Source of the DNA: Pedobacter sp. JY14-1
GTDB taxonomy: Bacteria; Bacteroidota; Bacteroidia; Sphingobacteriales; Sphingobacteriaceae
NCBI RefSeq assembly: GCF_029269825.1
Contig: NZ_JARJHU010000001.1
Location: 783,786-847,785, forward strand
Reading direction: 5' to 3'
DNA length: 64,000 bases
Part shown: positions 35,367-43,659 of the stretch, piece by piece
Layout: every line of letters starts with the position of its first letter
Position numbering within the stretch: position 1 is the stretch's first letter
The notes under the pieces: model-generated
Databases searched by the model: none
What the model was told of the DNA's origin: nothing
What the model saw: the letters and a program-made list of their open reading frames with translations, nothing else
Made by a program: the position numbers and the translations under genes

Positions 35367-36272
35367 ATGAAACGACAAGTCATCACCCTCCTGGCTGCCG
35401 CAATAATGCTTACTGCGGGCTGTCAGTCGAAATCCCAGACCAGTTCAGCAAAAGACGGCGCAGATACCACCTCAGGCACAGCGCCGGCGGGGAGCGGCGA
35501 AGCCTCTGCATCAGATGGCAACCCTGCAGCCGCAGTCGATGTCAGCAAGATCAAGCCCGCCGATCCGAAAACCATACTCGAACGCAAGCAGGTACCCATC
35601 CTGTGTTACCATCAGGTTCGCAACTGGAAGCCTACCGACGGAAAGGTGGGTAAAGATTATATCGTAGAGATCCAGAACTTCAAAGACCAGATGAAGATGC
35701 TCGCCGACAGCGGGTACCACACGATCCTACCGGATCAGTTGTATGCCTATCTCAATACCGGCGCCCCACTGCCCAGCAAACCCATCATGCTGACCTTCGA
35801 CGATACCGACATGGACCAGTTCACCATTGCAAATCCTACTTTGAAAAAGTATGGCTTCAAGGCGGTGTACTTCATTATGACGGTTTCCATTGGCCGCAAG
35901 GGCAAGTTTGTAGATTACATGACCAGGGAGCAGATCAAACAGCTTTCCGATGAGGGCAACGTCATCGGCAGTCATACCTATGATCACAAAAACTTTAAAA
36001 AATATACGGGTAAGGACTGGGAAGAACAACTGGATAAACCGACAAAAAAACTCGAGGAAATTACCGGCAAGAAAATGACGGAGTTTGCCTATCCCTTCGG
36101 CCTCTGGAACAGCCAGGGTATCCCTGAACTTAAAAAACGCGGCTTCCGCATGGCCTTTGCCCTGGCAGATAAACGCGACCCCAATGAGCCGCTATATACC
36201 ATCAGGAGGATTATCGCCAGCGGTTACTGGAGCCCGAAGACATTGCACAACAGCATTGTCAGGAGTTTTTAA
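35367..36272 (+). CDS. lipoprotein polysaccharide deacetylase (NodB domain)
   Basis: 301 residues from ATG 35367. The start is a lipoprotein signal peptide with lipobox LTAGC (Cys near residue 18), followed by a Ser/Gly/Ala-rich linker to about residue 60. The NodB homology domain follows: MLTFDDTDMDQF (metal and catalytic Asp pair), GSHTYDHKNF (metal-binding His pair, HTYDH) and FAYPFGLWN. All metal ligands are visible, so it is expected to be an active metal-dependent de-N-acetylase or esterase on a cell-surface polysaccharide or peptidoglycan, attached to a membrane facing the periplasm or outside. A perfect promoter lies just upstream. Confidence 0.9.
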   Translation: MKRQVITLLAAAIMLTAGCQSKSQTSSAKDGADTTSGTAPAGSGEASASDGNPAAAVDVSKIKPADPKTILERKQVPILCYHQVRNWKPTDGKVGKDYIVEIQNFKDQMKMLADSGYHTILPDQLYAYLNTGAPLPSKPIMLTFDDTDMDQFTIANPTLKKYGFKAVYFIMTVSIGRKGKFVDYMTREQIKQLSDEGNVIGSHTYDHKNFKKYTGKDWEEQLDKPTKKLEEITGKKMTEFAYPFGLWNSQGIPELKKRGFRMAFALADKRDPNEPLYTIRRIIASGYWSPKTLHNSIVRSF

Positions 36273-36354
36273 CTGTCGGTTGATTTCCTTATCCGTCAAT
36301 GGAAGGGTTAAATGGACGTACAGGCTTGTTATCTTCGATTTCAATTTTACACAG

Positions 36355-36388
36355 TTTGTTGCATATTATCCGGAAATCCTTATATTTG
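36355..36388 (+). promoter_or_regulatory. promoter of the histidine operon
   Basis: TTTG (36355-36358), a 22-base spacer, then TATATTTG (36381-36388), an exact match to the two-part promoter of this phylum. Predicted transcription start near 36392, giving a leader of about 180 bases to the hisG GTG. Of the 300-base gap 36273-36572, the first 80 bases show nothing notable; the rest is this promoter and the leader. Confidence 0.78.
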
Positions 36389-36438
36389 CCGCACCTCGTT
36401 AATGCTAACTATTGTTGATAAGAGGGCTGATAAAAGAC

Positions 36439-36501
36439 ATGAACAACGTTTTGAACCATCATTTACATTTTCACCATCGCCTGCAGGCGATGTATATGTA
36501 G
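36439..36501 (+). CDS. hisL: his operon leader peptide (His-rich, 20 residues)
   Basis: A 20-codon ORF, ATG 36439 to TAG 36499-36501, in the long leader between the his promoter and hisG. Residues 7-13 read HHLHFHH: five histidine codons in seven, including two adjacent pairs. Such clusters occur in his operon leader peptides of enterobacteria, where ribosome stalling at His codons during histidyl-tRNA shortage switches RNA folding. The ORF lies about 47 bases after the predicted transcript start and 71 bases before the hisG GTG. The His content, position and the folding around it make chance unlikely. The start has no Shine-Dalgarno sequence, as is usual here. Confidence 0.82.
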   Translation: MNNVLNHHLHFHHRLQAMYM

Positions 36502-36521
36502 ATGTTTTGTACTTCAAAACG
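36447..36521 (+). promoter_or_regulatory. his leader RNA hairpin spanning the leader peptide ORF
   Basis: Three nested pairings build one long imperfect hairpin: CGTTTTGAA (36447-36455) with TTCAAAACG (36513-36521), 9 bp; 36460-36467 with 36497-36504, 8 pairs with one G-U; and CATCGCC (36475-36481) with GGCGATG (36486-36492), 7 bp and a TGCA loop. An alternative local hairpin pairs GTTTTG (36504-36509) with CAAAAC (36515-36520). A ribosome stalled on the His codons would break the outer helices and free the distal strand. I see no T-run terminator after it, so whether transcription or hisG translation is controlled is open. Confidence 0.62.
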
Positions 36522-36572
36522 AAATTCCGGTCATTTATTTCCTGTTTAATTCAATAATTCTAAAAGCATCAA

Positions 36573-37424
36573 GTGAAAACACTTAAAATAGCTATCCAGA
36601 AATCGGGTAGGTTAAATGAAAAATCAGTAGAGATCCTCAAAAATTGTGGTTTATCGTTTGAAAACTACAAAAGCTCACTCATATCGACAGTTACCAATTT
36701 TCCGCTGGAAATTCTTTTTCTGCGTGATGACGATATCCCCGAATACGTACAGGACGGGATTGCCGATCTTGGAATTGCCGGCGAGAACGTAATCGTGGAA
36801 ACCGGGGCAGAGGTTACTTACCTTCAAAAGCTGGGCTTTGGCAAATGTACGCTGAAGATTGCAATACCAAATGATAGTGAAATTACCGGATTGCAGCAGC
36901 TAAGCGGTAAGGCTATTGCCACCTCTTACCCTGTGATCCTGGAAAAATACCTGAAAGAGAACAATATACATGCAGAAGTAAGGACTATTTCAGGGTCCGT
37001 TGAGATCGGGCCGGGATTAGGCCTCAGCGATGCAATCTGCGATATTGTCTCAACCGGTGGCACCTTAAGAAGCAACGGACTTAAGCCATTTTCAGAGGTT
37101 ATGAAATCTGAGGCAGTGCTGATCGGCAAGGCGGGTTCGGAGATGCTCCCTGAAGTACAGGAACTCTTACAAAGGATACGTTCTGTTCTTCGCGCGAAAG
37201 AAACCAAATATGTAGTACTGAACGTTGCAAAGGACAACCTGCAAAAGATTGTTGACCTGCTGCCCGGTGTAAAGAGTCCTACTGTGGTACCGCTGTTTGA
37301 TGAAAACTGGGTGGCGGTACACTCTGTTATTGCCGAATATGATTTTTGGGAAAAGATCAACAGCCTTAAAGCTGCTGGCGCGGAAGGCATCGTGGTGATG
37401 CCAATCGAAAAGATTATTGCTTAA
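36573..37424 (+). CDS. hisG: ATP phosphoribosyltransferase HisG (long form)
   Basis: 283 residues starting at GTG 36573 (KTLKIAIQKSGRLNEKS). The long form has the catalytic PBP-like domains (DLGIAGENVIVE, GPGLGLSDAICDIVSTGGTL with the PRPP site) plus a C-terminal ACT-like regulatory domain (NVAKDNLQKIVDLLPGVKSP, GIVVMPIEKII) that binds histidine for feedback inhibition, so no HisZ is needed. It catalyses the first committed step, joining ATP and PRPP. First gene of the operon, 71 bases after the leader peptide stop, so it is the direct target of any attenuation. Confidence 0.96.
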   Translation: MKTLKIAIQKSGRLNEKSVEILKNCGLSFENYKSSLISTVTNFPLEILFLRDDDIPEYVQDGIADLGIAGENVIVETGAEVTYLQKLGFGKCTLKIAIPNDSEITGLQQLSGKAIATSYPVILEKYLKENNIHAEVRTISGSVEIGPGLGLSDAICDIVSTGGTLRSNGLKPFSEVMKSEAVLIGKAGSEMLPEVQELLQRIRSVLRAKETKYVVLNVAKDNLQKIVDLLPGVKSPTVVPLFDENWVAVHSVIAEYDFWEKINSLKAAGAEGIVVMPIEKIIA

Positions 37425-37464
37425 TTATAAGGAACATCTGAAAACTCAAAAAAATAATGAACAG

Positions 37465-38754
37465 ATGAAAACCTATAACTATCGGGACCTAACGCCACAG
37501 CAGATTGAAGTACTCTGCCTGCGGCAGCTGGAGGACGATCAGGTCGTCCGGGAACGCGTACGTGAAATTACTGAACGTGTCAGGAATGAAGGTGACAAAG
37601 CCTTGCTGGACTATGCACGGCAATTTGACCAGGTGTTGCTGAATCGCCTTTACCTAGATGCTGAGGAGCTGGCTGCGATCGCAGCGGGTATACCTGATGA
37701 AGCCAGATTGGCCATCGACACTGCCTATGAAAATATACGGAGTTTCCATGCGGCTCAGATCCACCTGGATGCTGAGGTAGAAACCATGCCGGGCGTGAAC
37801 TGCTGGAGGGAAAACCGTCCGATCGATAAGGTAGGCATGTATATCCCGGGGGGGTCTGCAGTATTGCCAAGTACATTCCTCATGCTGGGCGTTCCTGCTC
37901 AACTGGCCGGATGTAAGGAGATCGTGGTGTGTTCACCACCGCAGAAGGACGGTAAAACAAATTGCTATGTCGCTTACGCAGCGCAGAAACTGGGTGTAGC
38001 ACGGGTGTACCTGATCGGCGGCGCCCAGGCTGTCGCGGCGATGGCCTACGGAACGGAAAGCGTGCCTAAAGTGTATAAGATATTCGGACCTGGCAACCGT
38101 TACGTGACCCAGGCCAAGCAACTGGTACAGTCTGCTGCCGGGACTGCAATTGACATGCCGGCCGGGCCTTCTGAGGTGCTGGTGCTGGCTGATGAAACTT
38201 GCGTGCCCGCATTTGTCGCGGCAGATTTACTGGCCCAGGCGGAGCACGGAGCGGATTCGCAGGCGATCCTGGTGGCGACTTCTGATGCCCTTGTGGAACA
38301 AGTGATGCAGGAACTGGAAGTGCAGCTTCAGGCGCTGCCCCGCCGGGACGTGGCGGCAAAGGCAATTGAAAATTCTTATGCGGTGGTGGTAGCAGACCTC
38401 GAACAGGGCATGGCTTTCAGCAATGCCTATGCACCCGAGCACCTGATCCTTGCGACTAATAGCTTTGAAGACCTGGTGCCGTTGGTACAAAATGCGGGTT
38501 CCGTATTCCTGGGCAACCTGACCCCCGAAAGTGCAGGAGATTATGCCTCGGGAACCAATCATACCTTACCGACAAGCGGATTTGCACGGGCTTATTCGGG
38601 TGTTTCGCTGGATTCCTTTGTAAAGAAGATCACTTTCCAGCGCATTGACCCGGAAGGTCTGCAGCAGATCGGCCGCACAGTAGAAGTACTCGCTGAGGCA
38701 GAAGGTCTGGAGGCTCACAAAAATGCGATGAGCATCAGGATGAAGAACGTTTAA
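37465..38754 (+). CDS. hisD: histidinol dehydrogenase
   Basis: 429 residues from ATG 37465; an open frame beginning at a TTG (37417) would overlap hisG and is not used. Family motifs: VGMYIPGGSAVLPSTFLMLG, GPGNRYVTQAKQLV, the AGPSEVLVLADE loop, AEHGADSQA (zinc ligands) and NAYAPEHLIL (catalytic Glu-His). Oxidises L-histidinol to L-histidine in two NAD-dependent steps, the last step of the pathway. Second gene of the his operon, 40 bases after hisG and 12 before hisC. Confidence 0.96.
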   Translation: MKTYNYRDLTPQQIEVLCLRQLEDDQVVRERVREITERVRNEGDKALLDYARQFDQVLLNRLYLDAEELAAIAAGIPDEARLAIDTAYENIRSFHAAQIHLDAEVETMPGVNCWRENRPIDKVGMYIPGGSAVLPSTFLMLGVPAQLAGCKEIVVCSPPQKDGKTNCYVAYAAQKLGVARVYLIGGAQAVAAMAYGTESVPKVYKIFGPGNRYVTQAKQLVQSAAGTAIDMPAGPSEVLVLADETCVPAFVAADLLAQAEHGADSQAILVATSDALVEQVMQELEVQLQALPRRDVAAKAIENSYAVVVADLEQGMAFSNAYAPEHLILATNSFEDLVPLVQNAGSVFLGNLTPESAGDYASGTNHTLPTSGFARAYSGVSLDSFVKKITFQRIDPEGLQQIGRTVEVLAEAEGLEAHKNAMSIRMKNV

Positions 38755-38766
38755 ACAAGCTAAAAA

Positions 38767-39828
38767 ATGGACGTTAACGATTTACAAAGAGAAAATATTA
38801 AAAACCTGAAGCCTTATTCTACGGCCAGGGATGAATATAAGGGCCAGGCCAGTGTGTTTCTGGATGCCAATGAAAACGGGTTCGGTTCCCCGCTGGATGA
38901 ATTGGACGGGCAGACCCGCAGTTATAACCGCTACCCCGACCCGCTGCAGCTTGACCTCAAGGAGGCGATCAGCAAAATCAAGGGCGTACCCATTGAAAAT
39001 ACTTTTTTAGGTAACGGCAGCGACGAGGCAATTGACCTGTTGTTCAGGGCTTTTTGCGAACCGGGACGGGATAATGTGATTGTCCTCCCTCCTACTTATG
39101 GAATGTATGAGGTATCAGCGGGTATCAATAATGTAGAAGTGCGCAGGGTAAACCTGATGCCCAGCTACCAGCTCGACCTTGAGGGCATCGCCGAGGCGGT
39201 TGACCAGCATACCAAATTGATCTTTATCTGTTCACCGAACAACCCCACTGGCAATTCGATCGTGAGAGCGGATATTGAGACTGTGCTTGCCAATTTCAAG
39301 GGACTTGTTGTGATCGACGAAGCCTATATCAATTATGCAAAGCAGAAAACTTTTATCCAGGAGCTGACAGAATATCCGAACTTGGTCGTAATGCAAACTT
39401 TTTCAAAGGCCTGGGGGCTGGCCGCGCTGAGGTTGGGTATGGCCTTCGCGTCACAAAAGGTGATCGATATCCTGAACAAGGTAAAACCGCCCTACAACAT
39501 CAACCAGGCTACACAGGACATCGCATTGGAAGCTTTAAAAAATGTAGCACAGGTAAATGAATGGATCCGGGAAACTGTTGCGGAAAGGGAACAGTTGAGC
39601 AGAGACCTCGAGGCATTGGATACCGTTCAGCAAGTATACCCTTCGGACGCCAACTTTATATTAGCCAGGGTGAATGATGCAAAGGGCACTTACGACGCAC
39701 TCGTAGATCGGGGGATCATTGTACGTGATCGCTCAAAGGTGGCCTTATGTGAAGGTTGCCTGAGGATCACTATCGGAACGCCTGAAGAAAACAAAACATT
39801 ACTGGAAGCGCTTAAAGAAATCAAATGA
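38767..39828 (+). CDS. hisC: histidinol-phosphate aminotransferase
   Basis: 353 residues, a class II PLP aminotransferase. Seen: FLDANENGFGSP at the N-terminus, CSPNNPTGNS (substrate loop), VVIDEAYINYA (PLP-binding Asp) and TFSKAWGLAALRLG with the Schiff-base Lys. It transfers the amino group from glutamate to imidazole acetol phosphate. It overlaps hisB by 4 bases (ATGA at 39825), implying coupled translation. Confidence 0.95.
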   Translation: MDVNDLQRENIKNLKPYSTARDEYKGQASVFLDANENGFGSPLDELDGQTRSYNRYPDPLQLDLKEAISKIKGVPIENTFLGNGSDEAIDLLFRAFCEPGRDNVIVLPPTYGMYEVSAGINNVEVRRVNLMPSYQLDLEGIAEAVDQHTKLIFICSPNNPTGNSIVRADIETVLANFKGLVVIDEAYINYAKQKTFIQELTEYPNLVVMQTFSKAWGLAALRLGMAFASQKVIDILNKVKPPYNINQATQDIALEALKNVAQVNEWIRETVAEREQLSRDLEALDTVQQVYPSDANFILARVNDAKGTYDALVDRGIIVRDRSKVALCEGCLRITIGTPEENKTLLEALKEIK

Positions 39829-40958
39829 AAAAAGTACTTTTTATAGACCGCGACGGAACGCTGGTCAAGGAACCGGAGGATGAGCAGGTAGATTCGTTTG
39901 CAAAGCTGGCCTTTTATCCTAAAGCGCTTTATTACCTTTCACGCATTGCAGCTGAACTTGATTATACCCTGGTGATGGTGACTAACCAGGACGGACTGGG
40001 GACAGCTTCTCATCCCGAGGAAAATTTCTGGCCGGTCCACAACTTCATCATGGACACTTTTGCCGGTGAGGGCGCAGTGTTCAGCGAGGTGATCATTGAC
40101 AAGACTTTTGCGCATGAGAACGCGCCGACACGCAAACCGAACACCGGCCTGTTGCAGCACTTCTTTAATGAAGGCTATGACCTGCCCAGTTCCTATGTGA
40201 TCGGCGACCGGCTAAACGATGTGATCCTGGCGAAGAACCTGGGTGCGAAGGCGATCTGGATCAGGAACAATGACTCCCTGGGCTCCGGCGAACAAATGGA
40301 AAAAGCGGAGACGCTGGGTGACTATATCGCCTTGCAGACTTCTGACTGGGCAGATATTTATATGATGCTGAAGGCTGGTGCGCGTAAGGTCTATCATGAG
40401 CGCAACACGAACGAAACAAAAATTGCGATCGGGATTGACCTGGAAGGCACTGGGAAGGCAGACGTACACACCGGCCTGAATTTTTTCGATCACATGCTGG
40501 ACCAGATCGCACGTCATGGCAGCGTCGATCTTTTTATCCGTACCGAAGGTGATCTTCATATCGACGAACATCATACCATAGAAGATACCGGCATTGCATT
40601 AGGCGAAGCCTTCGCAAAGGCCATCGGCAATAAACTCGGTCTTGAACGTTATGGTTTTTACCTGCCGATGGACGATTGCCTGGCACAGGCGGCAATTGAC
40701 TTTGGCGGCAGGCCCTGGATTGTCTGGGACGCGGAGTTCAAGCGGGAAAGAGTAGGCGACGTACCGACCGAAATGTTCTATCATTTCTTCAAGTCGTTCA
40801 GCGATGCGGCAAAGTGTAACCTGAACATCAAGGCCGAAGGTGATAATGAGCATCATAAAATAGAAGCGGTATTTAAGGCATTTGCAAAAGCGATTAAAAT
40901 GGCGATCAAACGGGATCCGGAAAAACTGGTGTTGCCGAGTACAAAGGGTGTTTTATAA
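39825..40958 (+). CDS. hisB: bifunctional histidinol-phosphatase / imidazoleglycerol-phosphate dehydratase HisB
   Basis: 377 residues with two domains. Residues about 1-165 form a HAD phosphatase (FIDRDGTLVKEP with the nucleophilic Asp, MVTNQDGLG, VIGDRLNDVILAKNLGAKAI). Residues about 185-377 form the IGP dehydratase (FFDHMLDQIARHG, DEHHTIEDTGIALGEAFAKA, and EGDNEHHKIEAVFKAFAKA) with the His/Glu manganese ligands. This is the fused form known from enterobacteria and common in Bacteroidota; it performs the seventh and ninth pathway reactions. It overlaps hisC and precedes hisH by 10 bases. Confidence 0.96.
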   Translation: MKKVLFIDRDGTLVKEPEDEQVDSFAKLAFYPKALYYLSRIAAELDYTLVMVTNQDGLGTASHPEENFWPVHNFIMDTFAGEGAVFSEVIIDKTFAHENAPTRKPNTGLLQHFFNEGYDLPSSYVIGDRLNDVILAKNLGAKAIWIRNNDSLGSGEQMEKAETLGDYIALQTSDWADIYMMLKAGARKVYHERNTNETKIAIGIDLEGTGKADVHTGLNFFDHMLDQIARHGSVDLFIRTEGDLHIDEHHTIEDTGIALGEAFAKAIGNKLGLERYGFYLPMDDCLAQAAIDFGGRPWIVWDAEFKRERVGDVPTEMFYHFFKSFSDAAKCNLNIKAEGDNEHHKIEAVFKAFAKAIKMAIKRDPEKLVLPSTKGVL

Positions 40959-40968
40959 ATCATTGAAT

Positions 40969-41562
40969 ATGATCGGAATTGTAAACTACGGCGCGGGCAA
41001 TATTTTCTCACTTACCTCGGCACTGGACAGGCTGGACTTAGAATATGGCATGATCCATGAAGAGGCTGATCTGGACAAGTACAGCCACATCATTATCCCT
41101 GGTGTTGGCCATGCCGGTACTGCGATGGAAAAACTAAAGCAGACCGGACTGGTTGAGCCGCTCCGGGCATTGAAGAAACCGGTGCTTGGCATCTGTGTAG
41201 GCATGCAGCTCCTGACGGAGCATTCTGAAGAAGGTGATGCAGAGATGATGGGGATCGTACCGGTAAAGACACGGCTCTTTGACAAATCGTTGGGAATCAA
41301 GATACCACATATGGGCTGGAACAATATCCGTCACCAAAACAATTCATTGTTTGAAGGTGTTGAAAATCTGTCACAATTTTACTTCGTGCATTCGTACTTT
41401 ATTGAATATAACCCTAATTTTGACATCGCAACTGCGGAGTACGGACTGCCTTTCTCAGCAGGAGTGCAGCGGGATAATTTCTATGGGGTGCAATTTCACC
41501 CTGAGAAATCAGGAAACGCAGGAGAGCGTTTATTAAAGAATTTTTCAAACTTAAAGCATTAA
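40969..41562 (+). CDS. hisH: imidazole glycerol phosphate synthase glutaminase subunit
   Basis: 197 residues from ATG 40969; a longer frame overlapping hisB is dismissed. Class I glutamine amidotransferase triad visible: Cys in GICVGMQLL, and His and Glu in GVQFHPEKSG. N-terminal IGIVNYGAGNIFSL is typical of HisH. It supplies ammonia from glutamine to HisF. It sits between hisB and hisA, with a 1-base gap to hisA. Confidence 0.95.
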   Translation: MIGIVNYGAGNIFSLTSALDRLDLEYGMIHEEADLDKYSHIIIPGVGHAGTAMEKLKQTGLVEPLRALKKPVLGICVGMQLLTEHSEEGDAEMMGIVPVKTRLFDKSLGIKIPHMGWNNIRHQNNSLFEGVENLSQFYFVHSYFIEYNPNFDIATAEYGLPFSAGVQRDNFYGVQFHPEKSGNAGERLLKNFSNLKH

Positions 41563-41563
41563 A

Positions 41564-42313
41564 ATGTATATAATTCCTGCAATTGATATATTGGACGGTA
41601 AAGTAGTACGCCTGAGGGAAGGTGATTATGACCAGAAAACAGTCTACGACGTTTCTATTGAGGAGATGATCAATACCTACAGATCTAATGGGACTGAATT
41701 CATACATATCATTGATCTTAACGGTGCCAAAGGAGATTTCAGCAATCAGGCTACTTTGTTCGATGTCATCAAGAAAACGGACATGAAAGTACAGTATGGT
41801 GGCGGTATCCGTACCATTCAGCAGGTGACGGACCTGCTGGACTCTGGCGTTCACAGGGTTATTGTAGGTACGCAGGCCATTACCAACCCTGATTTTCTCA
41901 AACAGCTGAGTACTGAGGTCGGTAAAAAATATGATTATGCTAACCGGATTGTCATCGCGATCGATGTGCTGGACGAGGTCATCAAATACAGCGGATGGAT
42001 GGAAAGCTCCCCGATCAAACTGATGGATTATGTGGATAAATGCCTGCAACTGGGCTTTTTCCGTTTTCTGTGCACAGACATCAATAAGGATGGTAAACTG
42101 GGCGGCGCAGCGGTTGAACTGTACCGTAAGCTACTCGACCACTCCCCTTTCATTAAACTGATCGCTTCAGGTGGTATCAGCTCTATGAAGGATATTGAAG
42201 AACTGGCTCAGCTTGATATCCGTTCGGTAGTTGTCGGAAAGGCGATTTATGAGAACAGGATCACCATCGATGAGATCAAGCAATGGAACCTGAAGCAAAT
42301 GACTTCTTTATAG
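41564..42313 (+). CDS. hisA: ProFAR isomerase HisA
   Basis: 249 residues, a TIM-barrel enzyme. N-terminal IIPAIDILDGKVVRLREGDY carries the catalytic Asp; VQYGGGIRTIQQV and LIASGGISSMKDIEEL are the two half-barrel phosphate sites, and a central CTDINKDGKLGG carries the second catalytic Asp. It isomerises ProFAR to PRFAR. It abuts hisF without any gap. Confidence 0.95.
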   Translation: MYIIPAIDILDGKVVRLREGDYDQKTVYDVSIEEMINTYRSNGTEFIHIIDLNGAKGDFSNQATLFDVIKKTDMKVQYGGGIRTIQQVTDLLDSGVHRVIVGTQAITNPDFLKQLSTEVGKKYDYANRIVIAIDVLDEVIKYSGWMESSPIKLMDYVDKCLQLGFFRFLCTDINKDGKLGGAAVELYRKLLDHSPFIKLIASGGISSMKDIEELAQLDIRSVVVGKAIYENRITIDEIKQWNLKQMTSL

Positions 42314-43069
42314 ATGTTAAGTAAGCGCATTATACCCTGTCTCGACGTAAAGGACGGACGCACCGTTAAGGGTGTGAACTTTGTAGACCTGAAGGACGCA
42401 GGAGACCCGGTGGAGCTGGCCTGGCAATATGCACAACAGGGAGCGGATGAGCTGGTTTTCCTAGACATTACGGCTACACATGAGCGTCGGGGTACAACGA
42501 TAGAAATGGTGAAAGCAGTAGCCAGACAGCTGAACATTCCGTTTACCATTGGTGGTGGCATTACTTCGGTCGCCGATGCAGAGGCCCTTCTCAATTCAGG
42601 AGCTGACAAAATATCCATCAATTCGGCTGCAGTGAGGAACCCAGGGCTGATCGAAGACCTGGCCAGGGCTTTCGGGGTCCAGTTCGTTGTTGTTGCGGTG
42701 GATACCAAACTGCTGGACGGTCGCAATATTGTGCATCTGAATGGGGGAAGACTACCTACGGAACTGCTTACGGAAGAATGGATCCGGAATGCGGAGAACC
42801 TGGGAGCGGGCGAGATATTACTGACCTCTATGGACCATGACGGCACAAAAAATGGCTTTGACTGCGGTCTGCTGGGCAAAATATGTAATGCTGTGAACAT
42901 ACCGGTGATCGCTTCAGGCGGTGCAGGGAAAATGGAGCATTTCACAGAAGTATTCCTGGAAACCGGTGTGGATGCGGCACTCGCTGCTTCGGTGTTCCAT
43001 TTCGGGGAGATTCCCATACCTGCGCTTAAAGAAGAATTAAAAAAACACAATATTCCTGTCAGGATATGA
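42314..43069 (+). CDS. hisF: imidazole glycerol phosphate synthase cyclase subunit
   Basis: 251 residues, TIM barrel homologous to His[20 protein letters not shown] at the start holds the first catalytic Asp, [13 protein letters not shown] and [13 protein letters not shown] are the phosphate-binding loops, and [14 protein letters not shown] carries the second Asp. It forms a complex with HisH and makes imidazole glycerol phosphate and AICAR. It overlaps hisIE by 4 bases. Confidence 0.95.
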   Translation: MLSKRIIPCLDVKDGRTVKGVNFVDLKDAGDPVELAWQYAQQGADELVFLDITATHERRGTTIEMVKAVARQLNIPFTIGGGITSVADAEALLNSGADKISINSAAVRNPGLIEDLARAFGVQFVVVAVDTKLLDGRNIVHLNGGRLPTELLTEEWIRNAENLGAGEILLTSMDHDGTKNGFDCGLLGKICNAVNIPVIASGGAGKMEHFTEVFLETGVDAALAASVFHFGEIPIPALKEELKKHNIPVRI

Positions 43070-43653
43070 AGATAGATTTTGAAAAGACCGGAGGCCTGGT
43101 GCCCGTAATCATACAGGATGTGCAGACGCTTGAAGTACTGATGCTGGGCTATATGAACGATGAAGCCTGGCAAAAAACACAGGCGGAAGGCAAAGTGACC
43201 TTTTTTTCCAGGTCTAAGAACCGGCTCTGGACCAAGGGCGAAGAGAGCGGCAATTTTCTGTTTGTGAAGGAAACGCATATCGATTGCGACAACGATACCC
43301 TGCTCATCAAAGCCAGCCCGGCAGGCCCTACCTGCCATACCGGGTCCCGGAGCTGCTTTAAAACGGCTTACAACCAGAATTTTGTTTTTCAGCTGGAGCA
43401 GATCATTGCTGACCGCTATGATCACCCATCTGCTGAATCCTATGTCAACAAACTGCGCAGCAAGGGATTGAACAAAATTGCGCAGAAGGTAGGTGAAGAA
43501 GGCGTAGAAACGGTCATTGCTGCCCTGGCAGAATCGGATGCTGATTTCATCAATGAAAGTTCTGACCTGATATTTCACCTGCTTGTTCTGTTAAGGGAAA
43601 AAGGAAAAACCCTTGCAGATATCGGGCTGAACCTGGAAGGGCGCCACAAATAG
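43066..43653 (+). CDS. hisIE: bifunctional phosphoribosyl-AMP cyclohydrolase / PR-ATP pyrophosphatase HisIE
   Basis: 195 residues. The N-terminal cyclohydrolase (HisI) has [31 protein letters not shown] and the zinc site DCDNDTLL then [10 protein letters not shown]. The C-terminal MazG-like pyrophosphatase (HisE, from about 100) has [19 protein letters not shown] and [13 protein letters not shown] with acidic metal ligands. It performs steps two and three of the pathway. Last biosynthetic gene of the operon. Confidence 0.95.
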   Translation: MKIDFEKTGGLVPVIIQDVQTLEVLMLGYMNDEAWQKTQAEGKVTFFSRSKNRLWTKGEESGNFLFVKETHIDCDNDTLLIKASPAGPTCHTGSRSCFKTAYNQNFVFQLEQIIADRYDHPSAESYVNKLRSKGLNKIAQKVGEEGVETVIAALAESDADFINESSDLIFHLLVLLREKGKTLADIGLNLEGRHK

Positions 43654-43659
43654 CCTTAA

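Noticed and set aside
36312..36557. 81-codon open frame over the his promoter and leader
   Set aside because: It begins upstream of the predicted transcript start and runs in a different frame from the His-rich leader ORF; no family features.
36521..36572. Search for a canonical intrinsic terminator between the his leader hairpin and hisG
   Set aside because: No stable GC-rich stem followed by a T-run was found, so I do not annotate a terminator there.
42247..43578. 443-codon open frame on the minus strand across hisF and hisIE
   Set aside because: It is antisense to two unmistakable his genes with full catalytic motifs; its product is Ser/Pro/Arg-rich with no domain pattern, a shadow of high-GC codon positions.
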